DNA of 6,023 bases from Clostridiales bacterium (GTDB lineage Bacteria > Bacillota > Clostridia > Peptostreptococcales > Anaerovoracaceae): the NCBI GenBank assembly GCA_012735285.1, contig JAAYHT010000285.1:1-6023 (forward strand), written 5' to 3'. How positions within the stretch are numbered: position 1 is the stretch's first letter; each line of letters begins with the position of its first letter. The notes beneath the pieces were generated by a model. That model was given only the letters and a program-made list of their open reading frames with translations, was not told the DNA's origin and searched no databases. The position numbers and the translations under genes were made by a program. Below, one piece after another: positions 5,523-6,023 of this stretch.

Positions 5523-6023
5523 TTAAAAATATATAAAAGGTTTTTGAACTAAATCTGAATAAGTATAGATATCATTGAAACTAAGTAGATTATAAATATC
5601 AGATGATAGGATATCATATCGAATCAGCTTCCAAATCTCTTCTTTTTCTATCTCCTTACTGATATTATTCAAAATAGGTATTTTTGAACAAGCCTGCTTA
5701 TTGATTAAAGCGAGCAAATCGCTTCCTCTCTTTGAAAGACCTAATATTCTAGCATAGTTTAATTTCGAATCCAAAATATTGAAGAAATCATCTTTTTTTA
5801 TCCCGATTAATGTATGAATTAGCAAACGTTGTACTCTAGTTATTGTATAACGCTTAGTTTTAATTCTTTCAATTAAATCATCAGTATTCTTACTTTTTAT
5901 TATTGATTTCTTTAAACGATTCTCTAAACCTTCTGTTGCAGAAAGTATTTTTTCTAGTTCGGTCAGATCAGTAGTAAGAACTTTATACGCTAGTAATTCA
6001 AATAAATTATCGTTTGTTAGGTA
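5523..6023 (-). CDS. tmcAL: tRNA(Met) cytidine acetate ligase, C-terminal part (cut by window edge)
   Basis: The frame is open from the right edge to the TAA at 5525-5523, so 166 C-terminal residues are present and the N-terminal nucleotide-binding half lies outside. The family (B. subtilis YlbM, formerly UPF0348) acetylates the wobble cytidine C34 of elongator tRNA-Met using acetate and ATP through an acetyl-adenylate. Family-typical stretches are EGLENRLKK (residues 31-39 of the visible part), KTKRYTITRVQRLLIH (55-70) and YARILGLSKRGSDLL at about 90-104. A TTG at 5825 could be taken as a start, but the conserved motifs continue upstream of it, so it is internal (Leu). It lies just upstream of ackA on the same strand, and the pairing is notable because both enzymes handle acetate. 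The protein ends normally; no truncation is seen on this side. Confidence 0.92.
   Translation of the reverse strand, partial: YLTNDNLFELLAYKVLTTDLTELEKILSATEGLENRLKKSIIKSKNTDDLIERIKTKRYTITRVQRLLIHTLIGIKKDDFFNILDSKLNYARILGLSKRGSDLLALINKQACSKIPILNNISKEIEKEEIWKLIRYDILSSDIYNLLSFNDIYTYSDLVQKPFIYF

Noticed and set aside
5519..5530. ATTTTTAAAAAT palindrome at the tmcAL stop as a terminator
   Set aside because: It is a pure A/T palindrome with no loop and no G/C stem; it is likely chance in AT-rich DNA and not an intrinsic terminator.
5523..5825. A stand-alone 100-residue protein starting at the TTG at 5825
   Set aside because: The same frame stays open to the window edge and carries conserved TmcAL motifs upstream of that TTG, so this is only part of a larger gene.

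Overview
The window is a compact, AT-rich stretch of chromosomal housekeeping genes from a low-GC Gram-positive bacterium, most likely an anaerobic member of the Clostridia (Firmicutes). The evidence is strong AGGAGG-type ribosome binding sites, frequent TTG starts, AT-rich promoters of sigma-A type, an acetate kinase gene beside the TmcAL and L32 genes, and an asd-dapA-dapB cluster. The genus cannot be read with confidence from sequence alone. No mobile element, CRISPR array, tRNA or rRNA gene is visible, and coding density is high.

Layout: (1) Bases 1-1143, minus strand: uppP (undecaprenyl-diphosphatase, TTG start) followed closely by the first 95 codons of an FtsK/SpoIIIE-type DNA translocase that runs off the left edge. 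(2) Bases 1144-1325: a divergent control region with an extended -10 promoter facing uppP and two tandem sigma-A promoters facing asd. (3) Bases 1326-3921, plus strand: asd, dapA and dapB, a tight operon for the steps from aspartyl phosphate to tetrahydrodipicolinate, which feeds lysine and the diaminopimelate of peptidoglycan. (4) Bases 3920-3943: a G/C hairpin between convergent genes, with its T tract on the minus strand. (5) Bases 3981-6023, minus strand: the 3' part of tmcAL (tRNA-Met cytidine acetate ligase), then ackA (acetate kinase) with its own extended -10 promoter, then rpmF (ribosomal protein L32) behind a perfect-consensus sigma-A promoter.

Two themes link the genes. UppP recycles the lipid carrier for wall synthesis and the dap genes make a wall precursor, and the two units fire from one shared, overlapping promoter region. 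On the right, TmcAL consumes acetate plus ATP to modify tRNA, and AckA interconverts acetate and acetyl phosphate.

I see no clearly new system. The points that deserve a second look are a DapB that is unusually short and lacks the central glycine of its nucleotide-binding loop, the absence of the DUF177 (YceD) gene usually found just before rpmF, an inverted repeat placed over the predicted rpmF transcription start, and the overlapping divergent promoters. All family calls rest on motifs recognised by eye. No database search was run.
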